DNA of 64,000 nucleotides from the NCBI GenBank assembly GCA_963920765.1, contig OY987244.1, positions 33,301,678 through 33,365,677 of the forward strand, read 5' to 3'. The notes under the pieces are model-generated. The model worked only from the letters and a program-made list of their open reading frames with translations, had not been told where the DNA came from and did not search any database. A program made the position numbers and the translations under genes. Within the stretch, counting starts at the first letter, position 1, and every line of letters begins with the position of its first letter. This document shows, in pieces, positions 35,062 to 45,799 of the stretch. This stretch comes from Ulota crispa. Lineage: Eukaryota > Streptophyta > Bryopsida > Orthotrichales > Orthotrichaceae.

Positions 35062-36690
35062 CTTGCTTAAGGCACATCACTCATACTATCAACTATAAGG
35101 AATTTTTGGATGTTGTGTTTGAATTTCAACTATAGAATTTAGATTTTGAATTTTTTTAGAGAGATAAATAGAATAGCCCATGACATGACACACTTTAGCT
35201 TTGGTGATGTATATTTTAAATTATAAAGTGACATGTGTATCATTTGTTTAAATTAGCAAATGTGGTCAAATTGAACATATCATTATTGTTTCAGTTTTAA
35301 ACTCAAATAATTTATGGCTTCAATTACGTGCACATGTTTTATATAAAAAATGTTGATGTTCATTATGCTAATTGTAATATATTGATTGTAGAAGTTGTCT
35401 TTGTTTATAATTTCTATATGGCGTGCTATGCTACGGTCAATTGTACTTTTATCTTAATTGGTATAAATGGATCTTGTACCTTTTTGATAAGTTGCACTAA
35501 CACAGCTTATTGAAAGGAGTAAATTTTTTGAATAAATTAAATAACAATAATAAGGATTGAGTTGATTTGACAAACACAAATAATAATAATCTACCATAAA
35601 CGTTATGTTTTCAAGAATATTTTTCTTCAATAAATTTTTGGTCTTTTTTTGAGAAAGATGGTTTAATATACAATAATTGAACTTTATCGAAAATAGGAAT
35701 AGGCTATTTGATCATAGTTGTGGCTAAACTAAATTACAACTCTCCATATTAATATAATATTAATAAAATCTAGTCTCAAATAATTTGTCATTTTTCCTTT
35801 TTAAGCAACTTGCAACGGAGATGTAATGCACACAATTTTTTTAAAGTGTCTATTGTGTAAAAAGAGTCTTTCTACTCACTAAACATTTTTCAAAATAAAT
35901 TACAATTTTTTGATCATTAAACATGAAAAGAGATAGAAGAAAATACAATAACTTGCATTAGATTCAAAATATTATAAATATTGTAGATATGAAAAAGATA
36001 TGTCTTTACAAGCAAAAGCATTAATACAAAGAAGACAATGTAAAATAAATTTTAGAAGTGTATGTCTTAGCTTCATAGGTTTTTCAATTCTATAGTATAT
36101 CAATAATTGCAAAATTCTAAATTAATTAAACAATTACATTTGTAAGGTATTTTGAATGTTTATTCTTTGTGATTTTATATGTATGAAAATTAGTGTCAAA
36201 TTGATTGTCTCTTGTTTGTGAGGTGGATTGTATTATTTAAAATCTTCCATGTTTTGAACACTCGAGTTGAATTTATGATGAACTGCCAAAGTAATTAAGA
36301 GAGGTGAATTGAAATTGGATAATATCAATTGAGATTGGATAATATCAATTGAGATTAACAAAATTTATTAATATTAGAATTTTCATAAAATTAATTTTTT
36401 GAGATTATAAAGATCATATCAAAAGTTTAATAGATAGCAACATAATGTACTACTAAATATTATATGTACATAGAAATTGCAAAAGTTTGTTTGACAAAAT
36501 AAATAAGCAAGAACAAAAGTTTTTGAAAGTCCAATAAACTGAAAAAAAAAATAATAATAATAATTGAATATCAAAAATTGAATTAAATGATACTAGTGAT
36601 TCTTTAAATAATTATATATAGCAATACATATAATGAAGGCAATTTTCATTATAATTTTTGCAATGCCATCCAAAAAAATAGAGTTGAGCT
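35062..36690. other. AT-rich stretch without genes
   Basis: No recognisable coding or element sequence. A 22-bp direct duplication containing GGATAATATCAATTGAG lies at about 36316-36355. Confidence 0.5.
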
Positions 36691-36691
36691 A

Positions 36692-37105
36692 CATACAAGG
36701 AAACTATGTCAGTTTGAAAGTTTTTTGGACAATTTGGACTCGTCAATTAGGATGATTTTTTGTCAGTTTGGACATTTTTGTCAATTTGGACATATTTAGT
36801 CAATTCATACATGTCAATATGGATAAGTTTTTTTTGTAGTATAGGTTGGACTATTATACCACTACAAGAGAGCATTGTCAATTTGGACATATCTAGTCAA
36901 TTCATACATGTCAATATGGATAAGTTTTTTTTGTAGTATAGGTTGGACTATTATACCACTACAAGAGAGCACTGTCAATTTGGACATTTTTTATCAATTA
37001 GGGCACTCTAATTTGGAGATTTTTTTGTCAACTAGATATGTTTTTGTCAATTTGGACATTTTGGTCAATTTGGACGTATCAACGCGCACAATTTCTCTTG
37101 TAGTG
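36692..37105. mobile_element. Tandem mini-CACTA units with subterminal repeats
   Basis: CACTACAAGAGAG starts at 36860 and again at 36957, and CTCTTGTAGTG ends at 37105; TAC flanks all of these points, as a 3-bp CACTA duplication would. A decayed start (CATACAAGGAAAC, 36692) and ends reading TTTTTGTAGTA recur between them. A 97-bp unit is duplicated (36780-36876, 36877-36973). The motif GTCAATTTGGACAT occurs many times, like the subterminal transposase-binding motifs of CACTA elements. There is no transposase. Confidence 0.6.
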
Positions 37106-37932
37106 TACATCAACGAAAATGCCTCACTTCTAACCTTTAGGAATATGATATGTTAAGTTGCACCCTTTTGAGTACACTTGTGCTATCAAATATTTGTTTA
37201 TATAAAGAGGAACTTCTTTTGTCACAAAATATCAGCATTCTATCTATACATAATTGGTGGCCCTATGCATGCCCTTGTTACTCTTCAACCCTCAAGATGG
37301 ATATTGTATTGTACAATCTAAAAAAATTGTGATCTCAACAAATGTTTGTCTCCTTTGGCATTACTTTGCTACAATGCAACATGTTTAAGGGCATGCAATG
37401 ATTATGATAATCTGAAAAATTTGTAGTCTAATTGTCCAAAGCCAATATAATCCATATCCAAGGAACTACAACCCTATGATTTTGAACATGTCTAAAATAT
37501 TTTGCCCAAGAGCCTTGCTTCTTAAAACCAAATTGACCATCTCAGCTATCAATTTTGGATTTGCCAAGTGTTCTTTGTGCAATGCTCACATCATCACATG
37601 TTTCTAAATCTCCATGCAAGACTACAATCATGCCAGTGAGCTTGTAACCTTGCCTCTCCTAATTCCATGTCTAACAATGTCTATGTAGTACATGTTTAGC
37701 TAGTGACTCTATAGATTTATCATCCTTAGTAGAAAGGTTCTACTTGCCATACCACAAGTAATTTAAACAAGCATGAAATAATAACTAGCAATGATAAACG
37801 ACACCCTCTAATTTTTGAAACTTCACAAGAACCACTTTCAAACAAAATTCATGTCATAGGGAGCTTGCCATCCGCCAGCTGCTTGGGTAGTTGGCTGGGC
37901 CTAAGTGGATTTTAAAACCACTGGCAGTGGCC
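37106..37932. other. Spacer without recognised features
   Basis: AT-rich; the short frame at 37150-37332 has no domain. Confidence 0.45.
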
Positions 37933-38872
37933 TTAATCCGTAAAGGACCAAGCCCTTTTTTTTTGCCAAAATCACTAAAAACTGCCATTTCTAGGAGGTT
38001 TAGAAAAAAGGAATTTTATGTTTTGTTTTTGGGAAATTCAATTGTAGGATCTTGCCCCAGACTAGAAGAGGTACTTGTGGGAAAAAAATCAGCTCATTCC
38101 AAATGGAGAGGAGTGAGATATTTACATCTAAAGTGAAAAAGATTTTTTTTTTCCATACTGCCCAAATATTTCAGAAGCCTTTGACCACTCTTATAACAAA
38201 AAAATTACTCTACCAAAAGTTGTGTTTTATTTTTTCCATGTAGGAGATTAAGTTAGGTATGTGTGGGAGAATTTTCAAATCAATTGCAACTATACAACAC
38301 ATGCGAAAAATCATTAAGGAAAAAGAAGTAGAGAATGAGTCAAAATACTAAATTTTTAAGAACCAAATCACGGAAATGAAAAATGCAAATCCCAATGGTG
38401 ATAATGTTGTGATAAACAATCTAGCTCCTTCAGTTTAGTTTCTTTTCCAAAATATTGAAAATTGAGTAAAATAAAGGACTTCAAAGTTTATTTTAGAGTA
38501 GAGATTCCATAATTGCCAGCAAACAAAAACCCCTCATAACTTTCATGTCATTGATTGGGATGGAATGATTCAAAGCTTCTCATGAATGAAAACATTTAAA
38601 GAACCAATTTCAAATTTGAGTTTTTTTAAAAAGTAATTTTTGAAGAAGTTTTTGGGTTGCACAGACGGGCAGTCCTCTCCAAATTTTCTGAAATTCATGC
38701 ATAACTTCTTCGTCAAATGCCAAAATGAAGAAGAAATTAGATGCCCAAGTAGATCTTTGAATTCTCCACCTTCAATAAAAGTTTCAGAAAATCACACAAA
38801 GTAGTTTAGCCATAGGTACATGTCCAAAGTCCAACTTGTCCCCCAAAGGGACAATGGTCCTTTAGGGGTTAA
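37933..38872 (+). mobile_element. piggyBac-family non-autonomous element
   Basis: TTAA (37933-37936) then TCCGTAAAGGACCAAGCC; the right end is GGTCCTTTAGGGG then TTAA (38869-38872). The interior includes a block (ACACATG-GAAAAA, AAGTAGAGAATGA) shared with the copy at 53432-54443. Confidence 0.8.
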
Positions 38873-39551
38873 GGCATGATGTGCACATGTATACCAGGCT
38901 TTGCTATGCCTAAAGTTACTCTCTGCTACACCACCACATTTATTGATGCAGAAGTTCACCATATGAAAGACAAGTAAGGTCCAAACTTCCAAGAGTTTGT
39001 TATGGGGAATGCTATATCATAAGCGAGGACCTGTGAGTTGTGAGCCATGAGCCTATATTTTTTGTCAAAATACTCAATTTCACCTATAACCGTGTACACA
39101 AAGCCTTATAATTGTGCATTTCATAATTTTGATCTTTTGAAAAATTTAAATTTTTTTTAGTTTTTTTATTGATTTTGAGCTCAAAATTGATTCTTGCTCA
39201 CCAAATTTTTGGGTCACTGCTCACAAACTCACCATTTTACACTCACAAAATAGCATCGTCTAGTTTCATATTGCACTTCCTAAGACCTACCCAAAGATAA
39301 AAGGCGACACAAAATATTGGCTAAGGTCTTTACAAGTTCGGTGAGAGTGCATTTTATTTACAATTGTTCTTTGATTTATTAGCAATAGAATGTTTTTACA
39401 AAACCAACCATCTATTATTGACATTTATGATTGAACGCACTAACTTAACACATTCAACTAATTATGATCTATCCAAAGTCCATAAAAAATAATTTTAAAA
39501 AAGAAGTCTGAAAATCTATACTTCACACTGAGAAATTTCTCAATACTTTGT
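38873..39551. other. Spacer without recognised features
   Basis: AT-rich sequence with no open frame or repeat of note. Confidence 0.45.
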
Positions 39552-40183
39552 TTGACTCCGCAATGTCCAAGGCACCCAATTTGGGTGTTTATAAAACATT
39601 GAAGATGAATAAAACCTGATTAAATCATTATATTTAATAAAATAAATTTAATATAAGTACATATTGAAAGTCTATTTTTAACACCAAAAATATTATTTTG
39701 AAAACGAATGTTGATTATTTTTCTACTCTAGATTTTGTACAAGGGTGTCCACTACAATCTTGAGTTTTCTACTTTTAGAAGATCTTGAAAATGAGCCTCA
39801 AATATATTAGAGCTTGGAGAAATATCTACATTCGAATTTTTAATTTTTAATGTGTAGGAGTAGATTTTGAAAGCCATAAATGGATTAAAGTTAGGCATGT
39901 AACGGCTTTAAATCTTTTTTTTTTGGTGACCAACTTATTAGGGATTGGAAGACTCCAAATCACTTTTGTAATTTAAACACCCTCATGTTCAAACATTATA
40001 ATCTTTCAAACTGTAAGTATTGTTGTTGTGTTTTCTTTTTTCATGTAATCTTTAACATGCTTAGTTTAAATTTTTATAGTTATAGTTAAAAAAACTTGAT
40101 GAAATTTATGAAAAGGTTGGTCAATTGTTAAATTTCACGAAAGTTTCAAGAAGCTCAAAAGGCCTTGGACATGTAGGGATTAA
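39552..40183 (+). mobile_element. piggyBac-family B-subfamily short element
   Basis: The left end TTGACTCCGCAATGTCCAAGG is complementary, with decay, to the right end CCTTGGACATGTAGGGATTAA. TTAA is at 40180-40183. The 632-bp interior is the inverse of the copy at 40819-41465 (shared GGATTAAAGTTAGGCATGTA-like block). Confidence 0.65.
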
Positions 40184-40818
40184 ACATTGGAAGCTCTAAC
40201 TTACTAAGGTTTTGCATAGTCTGTAACTACATAAATAGTTTGTAATTAGTTGAACATGACATTAATGCAATTTATGATCCAATCAAATAAAAAATTGGTG
40301 TCTTTTATAGTTATTAACAATGATTTTATATTTCATCGAATTAAACCCAAAAAATAATAATAAACAAGCACAATACTCGATCAATATTAACCTGATCAGT
40401 AATTGCCAAGATCTTAAGCCTCAAAACCTAAAATTTTAAAATAACATTTAAACCAATAAACTTTTATTTTTGATATTTTTATATTACCACCGTCCTAATT
40501 TTTATATTGTAAGTTATAGTCTTTCATTTGAATCTTTGACAGAGTCACACAAAGTACTTTTCTTAATTTGAAAATTTATTTTATTCCATTCACACAATAA
40601 AAAAAAATGCCAGTTTTTTTTCATTAGCAAAATCTAAAAATTTGGGTACAAAATAGTCAATTGCACTTTACAAAAGTCCATGTGTAATTTTGAAAAAGAT
40701 CCCAAGCTTTTGTGTATAAAGACACTCAAACACATGGCACAAAACTTGTTTGCGCAACTCCATCTAGAGAGCCCTCTTTGTAGAATCCACTATTTTGTTT
40801 GCACATAAGACATGGAAG
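40184..40818. other. Spacer between two inverted element copies
   Basis: 635 bp of AT-rich DNA; no feature recognised. Confidence 0.45.
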
Positions 40819-41465
40819 ATGTGGAGTAAATGCCCAAGGTCTTTTTTGAGCTTTTAGGAATTTCATCTAAACTAAACAAAAAGTCAACATTTTGAAAAGT
40901 TGTATCAATTTCTTTAAAATTGTAACTGTACAAATTCAAATTAGATATGTTAGAGATTACACAAAAAAAGAAAACACAACAATATCACTTATGGTTGAAA
41001 GATTATAATTTGGTCAAGAGGGTGTTAAAACTGCAAAAATGACTTCAAGTCTTTCAATCCTCTTTTTGCATGTCAAATCTAAAATGCTTGTCACCAAAAA
41101 ATATGAGGTTAAAGGACATAACATACATAACTCCAATCCATTTACGGCTTTTCAAAATTTCTTTTACAATTTTTAAAAGTGAATTTCTAGTGTGAAATTT
41201 TCTCCAAGATCTACTATATTGGAGGCTCATTTTCATGAGCTCTCAACTCTAAAAGAGTCAAGATTGCAATGAATACCCTTACACAAAATCTTGAATAGAA
41301 AATTCATAATTAATAATTTTCAAAATCTGGTTTTTGGTGCTAAAACTAGACTTCAAAAAGAATAGTCAAAAAATAAAATATACTAAAAATAGCAAGTTAG
41401 GTTTTATTAAACTTCAAAAAAAAATTTGGCACCAAAATGTGGTGCCTTGGGCATTTAGGGGTTAA
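40819..41465 (-). mobile_element. piggyBac-family B-subfamily short element, inverted
   Basis: The right end CCTTGGGCATTTAGGGGTTAA (TTAA at 41462-41465) is intact; the left end is decayed to AGTAAATGCCCAAGG. The interior aligns in reverse to 39552-40183. Confidence 0.65.
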
Positions 41466-42544
41466 ATCAAATGACAAATTACTTAATTTAGTGTCAAAAT
41501 TCCCATGATAGAGACTAGAGAAGAGGCCCTAGGTTTTCTATTGGGTTAGACATCCTTATAACATATTATACTGGAGTTAAGAAGATTCTTTCAACTTTAG
41601 TTTGGAATGTCTTTGTTATACAAATTAGAATTTAGTCATTATTGAATTCTCTTTCATTTATAATGATTTTTGGTCAATAATTGGAGTTGAAAATTTTCTT
41701 TGTGTTAGGTGGTACCTCTTTGATGTTTGCATTGTATGCTCATTTATGAAAGGGAATTGATATGTGCACATTGGGGGTTGATATTTGCACACCCCCTTGA
41801 GGTAAACTGTAGATTTCTACCATCAAAATTTGAATTCAAGAATTTTGAATTCAGATTTGGATTTAGAGACCATGGTTTACTCTAGAACAATAAAAAAAAA
41901 AATTGCAATTAAATAACACTTAGTGAAAAAGCTTAGTTAGTGGAAAAAGTGTTACTTTTACTTTTGTTTGTAAAAAAAATAAGCTTTTTCATTGGGTGTT
42001 GTTCAGTTGCAAACTTTTTAATGGTCCTAGAGTAAACCATGGTCTCTGAGTCCAAATTTGAATTCAAATTTCTCAAATTCAGATTTTTGATGGTAGAAAT
42101 CTACAATTTACCTCCCAAGGGGTGTGCAAATATCAACCCCCCGGTGTGCACATATCAATTCCCTTTATGAAATTCTGGTCATGGATTTGGAAGGGTCATT
42201 AGTTATGAAGTAACTACAACCAACACTAAACCATCATAAGTGGTTGTATTCCATTTTTGTACATAGAAGCCGCCATTTTTGCATTAGAAGTTTATGGCAA
42301 TTAAAAAAAACCAATAAATTCCATACTCATCTACATTCAATCACAAACATCTTAAAATCCGCATGGCTTGTTTGGAGGTTTTTTGGATAGCACCACCTAA
42401 AAGCCTTAAAATTCAAGATCACACCAATGATTGTATAGCTACAATTTTATTTTGATGTTTAATAATGAGCTTATAACAACAATTCAAAACTTCAAAACTG
42501 TCTTCCAAAAACAAGAAAAACACCCTTGGGCATTTAGGGGTTGA
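41466..42544 (+). mobile_element. piggyBac-family B-subfamily element, right part, carrying a MULE MITE
   Basis: From about 41640 to 42544 this is collinear with 10640-11061 plus 15526-15623. It ends CCTTGGGCATTTAGGGG with TTGA for TTAA. A 412-bp MITE (41752-42163) sits inside. The left end was not found; the start may be hidden by the neighbouring copy. Confidence 0.65.
41752..42163. mobile_element. Mutator-like MITE with exact 9-bp target duplication
   Basis: The ends GGGAATTGATATGTGCAC and its complement start long inverted arms. TTTATGAAA occurs at 41743-41751 and 42164-42172. The paralogue at about 10772 reads GCTCATTTGTGAAATTGCGG without interruption, so both boundaries and the duplication are proved within the window. 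The loop block (GCTTTTTCATTGGGTGTTG) is shared with 9298-9994. Confidence 0.9.
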
Positions 42545-44600
42545 GGTAGCACATGACTTTGAAAAGCTAGGATATATACCATCATACAAAGTTTAATAAT
42601 CAACTTAATGTCACATGTGCCTTGAGAGAAACCAATGGATGGACCCTCAAGGGAAACAGGTAGAGAGCCGCTTAGAGAGAAATATGTGGAGAGACGTTGG
42701 AGAGAAGCTCAAAGCAAATTCCACAAGGAAACATAGGAGCTGTAAGAATTTTGAAAAGTTACGTTTGGGCAAAAACAAGTTACAATTAGGCAAAAAAGAG
42801 CCTGGCAAAAGCTAGGGAGGCTTACATATGTCAGAGTGAAATCAGCCACCTCGCCAAGGGCTGGCGCCAGCGTACGTCACAAAAAACCTTCATGTGCTTG
42901 CAGCAATAGGAATATAGGATACTTAAACCCCAGGTGACACTAAAATTAGAGTCAAGTTTATGCCCTGATTATGCCATGAATTAGATAATTGTTTGTAACA
43001 TAGAACCCAGAGGTTGCAAGGTTTAATGACAAGCCCTCGGGATAAAACATTGATCACTTGTTCAAAGTAACATGCACGTCCTTTTTCAGCCGGTACTAAT
43101 TCAAACAAGAAAGAAAAAAGGGGCTGCATGAAAATGTCCTTTTACTGATATTCTTACCCATGTTGAGGAACGGTCAACATAAAGGTTGCTTTACAGGCGA
43201 AGGTTAAGGCTGTTTTGGACTTCAAAGAGGTTCCCAACCTGAGTCTTAGTTGGTTGAATTTTGGATTCAATTTCAAAGCCTTTACACCAAGAGTCAAGGT
43301 CAAAATATGATAATGTATTATAATGTTGAAAAGTGAGATTTCACTCGCTCTTAGTTTCCACACTTGAATGTATTGAGGATGAGAGATTTGTTTATAATCT
43401 TGACATCATGTTCCATTGAAATGAGATTGTTTAACCATTAAAAATCATTGTTAGACAGTCAGCAAATACAAGATAAAATAAGAATCTCATTGACTAGACA
43501 ATGTGTATTTCTTTGTTCCTTTTTTGAAAATTTTAAAGCTTGGAATTACGATTTCAATTTTGTGACATTAAGGCTGTTAGACTAGAGAGAATTGGGCATT
43601 TTACGCTCTAATTGTAAACATTGTTCAAGATTTTACTTGAGACCATTTATAAAGAGATTTGGTTAAAAAAATCCTAGGTTTGGATGATGTCAACTCCTTG
43701 TCTATTTGGATCCTAATTATGCCATCTTAGTTTTTGTTTGTTGCAAGTTGGTTGTTTGACATTACAAGATCATCAGTTTTTTGAGAGGGTAGAAAGGATA
43801 TGACAAATGGCCATATGGTGGATAGATTAGAGTACAAATCTAGTGATTAGAATATTGATATTGTGATGATCCTAGCAAAACTCATTTACAAAAACTTGTT
43901 AGCACATTTCAAATGTGGTTTTGAGAAATTTTGAATTCAACCAACTTCCAATCCCTCTCTTCACAATTATTTTGTTTGTTAGTTTCAAATGTTAACTAGC
44001 CAATAATTTTATTTCCTTGGCTTGTTTGACTCAATTTGTGTCACATTTAACTGAATTTGGATTGTTCATATGATTCTATACTTTATGTGTAAAACACAGG
44101 GAGATCTCCCTTTGTAAGGTACGTGCATCTTTCAATAGGGGGCTTCAAACATCAACTTTTTTAGGTGACTCACATTGCGATTCACCTCTGTGATTCACTA
44201 GTGAACCGCAAGGTGACTCACCTCTAGACTTCACTCCTAACGTGATTCACATGAGAAGTGAACTTCAAAAACTCACCTTTGCAGCTTTGCGCGGCTCATC
44301 TCCCTACGTCCTCAAATCCCAAAACTTCTTTTGCATAAACTTCCGCAAACTCACGGGTGTCTCAGACTTTGCGCGTGCGAGGGAACAAAAACAATTCACT
44401 AGTGAGCAAAGATCCTATGAGGTGAGAAGTTTGAAGGCCAGATTTTATGTTTGAAACCCCTAATGTTTAACACACATATTTTGATGGTTTGAACACATCT
44501 CCATCTTTTCACCACACATCTGCCAATGATTTGTATAAATCTCCTGCAATATGATTACTATTTTGAACTTTGTGCTATCCTTAGTGTTATCCAAGTTTAG
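42545..44600. other. Spacer with unrecognised frames
   Basis: A 66-codon Lys/Arg-rich frame at 42615-42815 and minus-strand frames at 42923-43129 and 43154-43363 have no recognisable domain. Composition rises slightly at 42600-42900. No element termini were found. Confidence 0.4.
44165..44250. promoter_or_regulatory. Cluster of GTGA(C/T)TCAC near-palindromes
   Basis: Four copies lie at 44165, 44190, 44213 and 44242, spaced 25, 23 and 29 bp. The core TGACTCA resembles a bZIP (GCN4/AP-1 type) site. No gene start is recognised beside it, so a regulatory role is only a possibility; a small tandem repeat is the simpler reading. Confidence 0.25.
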
Positions 44601-45185
44601 TTAACCCCTAAAGGACCAAGGCATTTTTTCTGTAAAAAACACAAAAAACTACCACTTTTGGGGGAGGAAGTACAATGGTAAGAAAAAAAGTTTTCTACAA
44701 GAATCTAACCATAAGATCTTATAGTAGACTACAAGATGTACACGTTGTAAAAAAATCAGCTCAATCCACACAAAAACAAGTGAGACATTTACATCTGAAG
44801 TGCAAAAAAAAGCTTTTTTTGCTGCCGCCCAAAAATTTCAAAAGCCTTTGACCACTCTTAGAGCAAAAAAATTACTCTACACAAAGTTGAGGTTTATTTT
44901 TTCCATGTAGGAGATCAAGTTAGGTATGTGTGGGAGAATTTTCAAATCAATTGGGGTTGTGCATCATACAATGTAAAATCTTGCAACACTGAGAGGTCAT
45001 GAAATTCACATATACACTAGGCAAAATTGAAAGATTTGTGTAAAATGTAGAAATCTGACTTACTTCAATCCAAATGGTGAAGGCCAAGGAATCTTAGTGT
45101 ACCACAAGTTGGGAAAAAAAACAAAACAAAAAAACATATTTACCCTACTCAAAATTAACAAAATTTGAAATTTTAGATAGGGCAG

Positions 45186-45659
45186 ATGCAATGGAGGGAT
45201 TTAGGATCCCATAGAATGGGCCCCTTCCACCCTCCATTGCACCGCCCTCAAAATCTGCACATGCCCTCTAAGCAGGCGCTCTGTCTCCCTTGCTTGCTCG
45301 CACGAGCTGGCTCCACGTGGCCGCTTTGCGGCTGCTGTCGCGCCTGCTACGGATGCCAGGTTCCTGCAAACTTGCACCACACGCCTTCTCTCCAATCAGC
45401 TCCCAATTCTCGGCCGTTCCCGTCAATGCGCCCAGCATTCCCAATCATTTCCCGTGGTTCCCTCCAATTTCCCCCTTCCTTTCTTGGTTTTTTACTTGCA
45501 ATTTACATAGCCTCCCTTGTTACTCTAGGTGTCATTTCACCTGGTCTAGGGATTGCTGCTGCTACTGCTCTACGGAGTCTTGCTGGAGGAACTCTTGCTG
45601 GTATTGGTACAATAGACGACATTTGTCATTGTAAAAAAAAAAAAGGCATTAGTTGCTAA
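45186..45659 (+). CDS. Unrecognised 157-codon open frame within the piggyBac element
   Basis: The frame runs convergently toward the transposase 3' end and stops about 140 bp before it. The first ~95 residues are rich in Pro, Ser, Cys and His, from GC-rich DNA. The stretch from about residue 98 to 142 is hydrophobic (FLGFLLAIYIASLVTLGVI, then Gly/Ala-rich), which could be one or two membrane segments. The tail is CHCKKKKGISC. I do not recognise a family. It sits exactly where the short derivatives lose homology to the long element. It may be an accessory transposon gene, a captured host exon, or a chance frame in GC-rich sequence. Confidence 0.3.
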   Translation: MQWRDLGSHRMGPFHPPLHRPQNLHMPSKQALCLPCLLARAGSTWPLCGCCRACYGCQVPANLHHTPSLQSAPNSRPFPSMRPAFPIISRGSLQFPPSFLGFLLAIYIASLVTLGVISPGLGIAAATALRSLAGGTLAGIGTIDDICHCKKKKGISC

Positions 45660-45799
45660 TAGTTATGGTTATCATACCCATTCAATATACTCTCATATTC
45701 ACAGATTCACAAAAAATAATATGTAATTAGCAAAACTATTTGTCTTGCCATCAAACAATCATTTACTTGACATCAAAATGTAGAAGAAAGGATTAGGGA

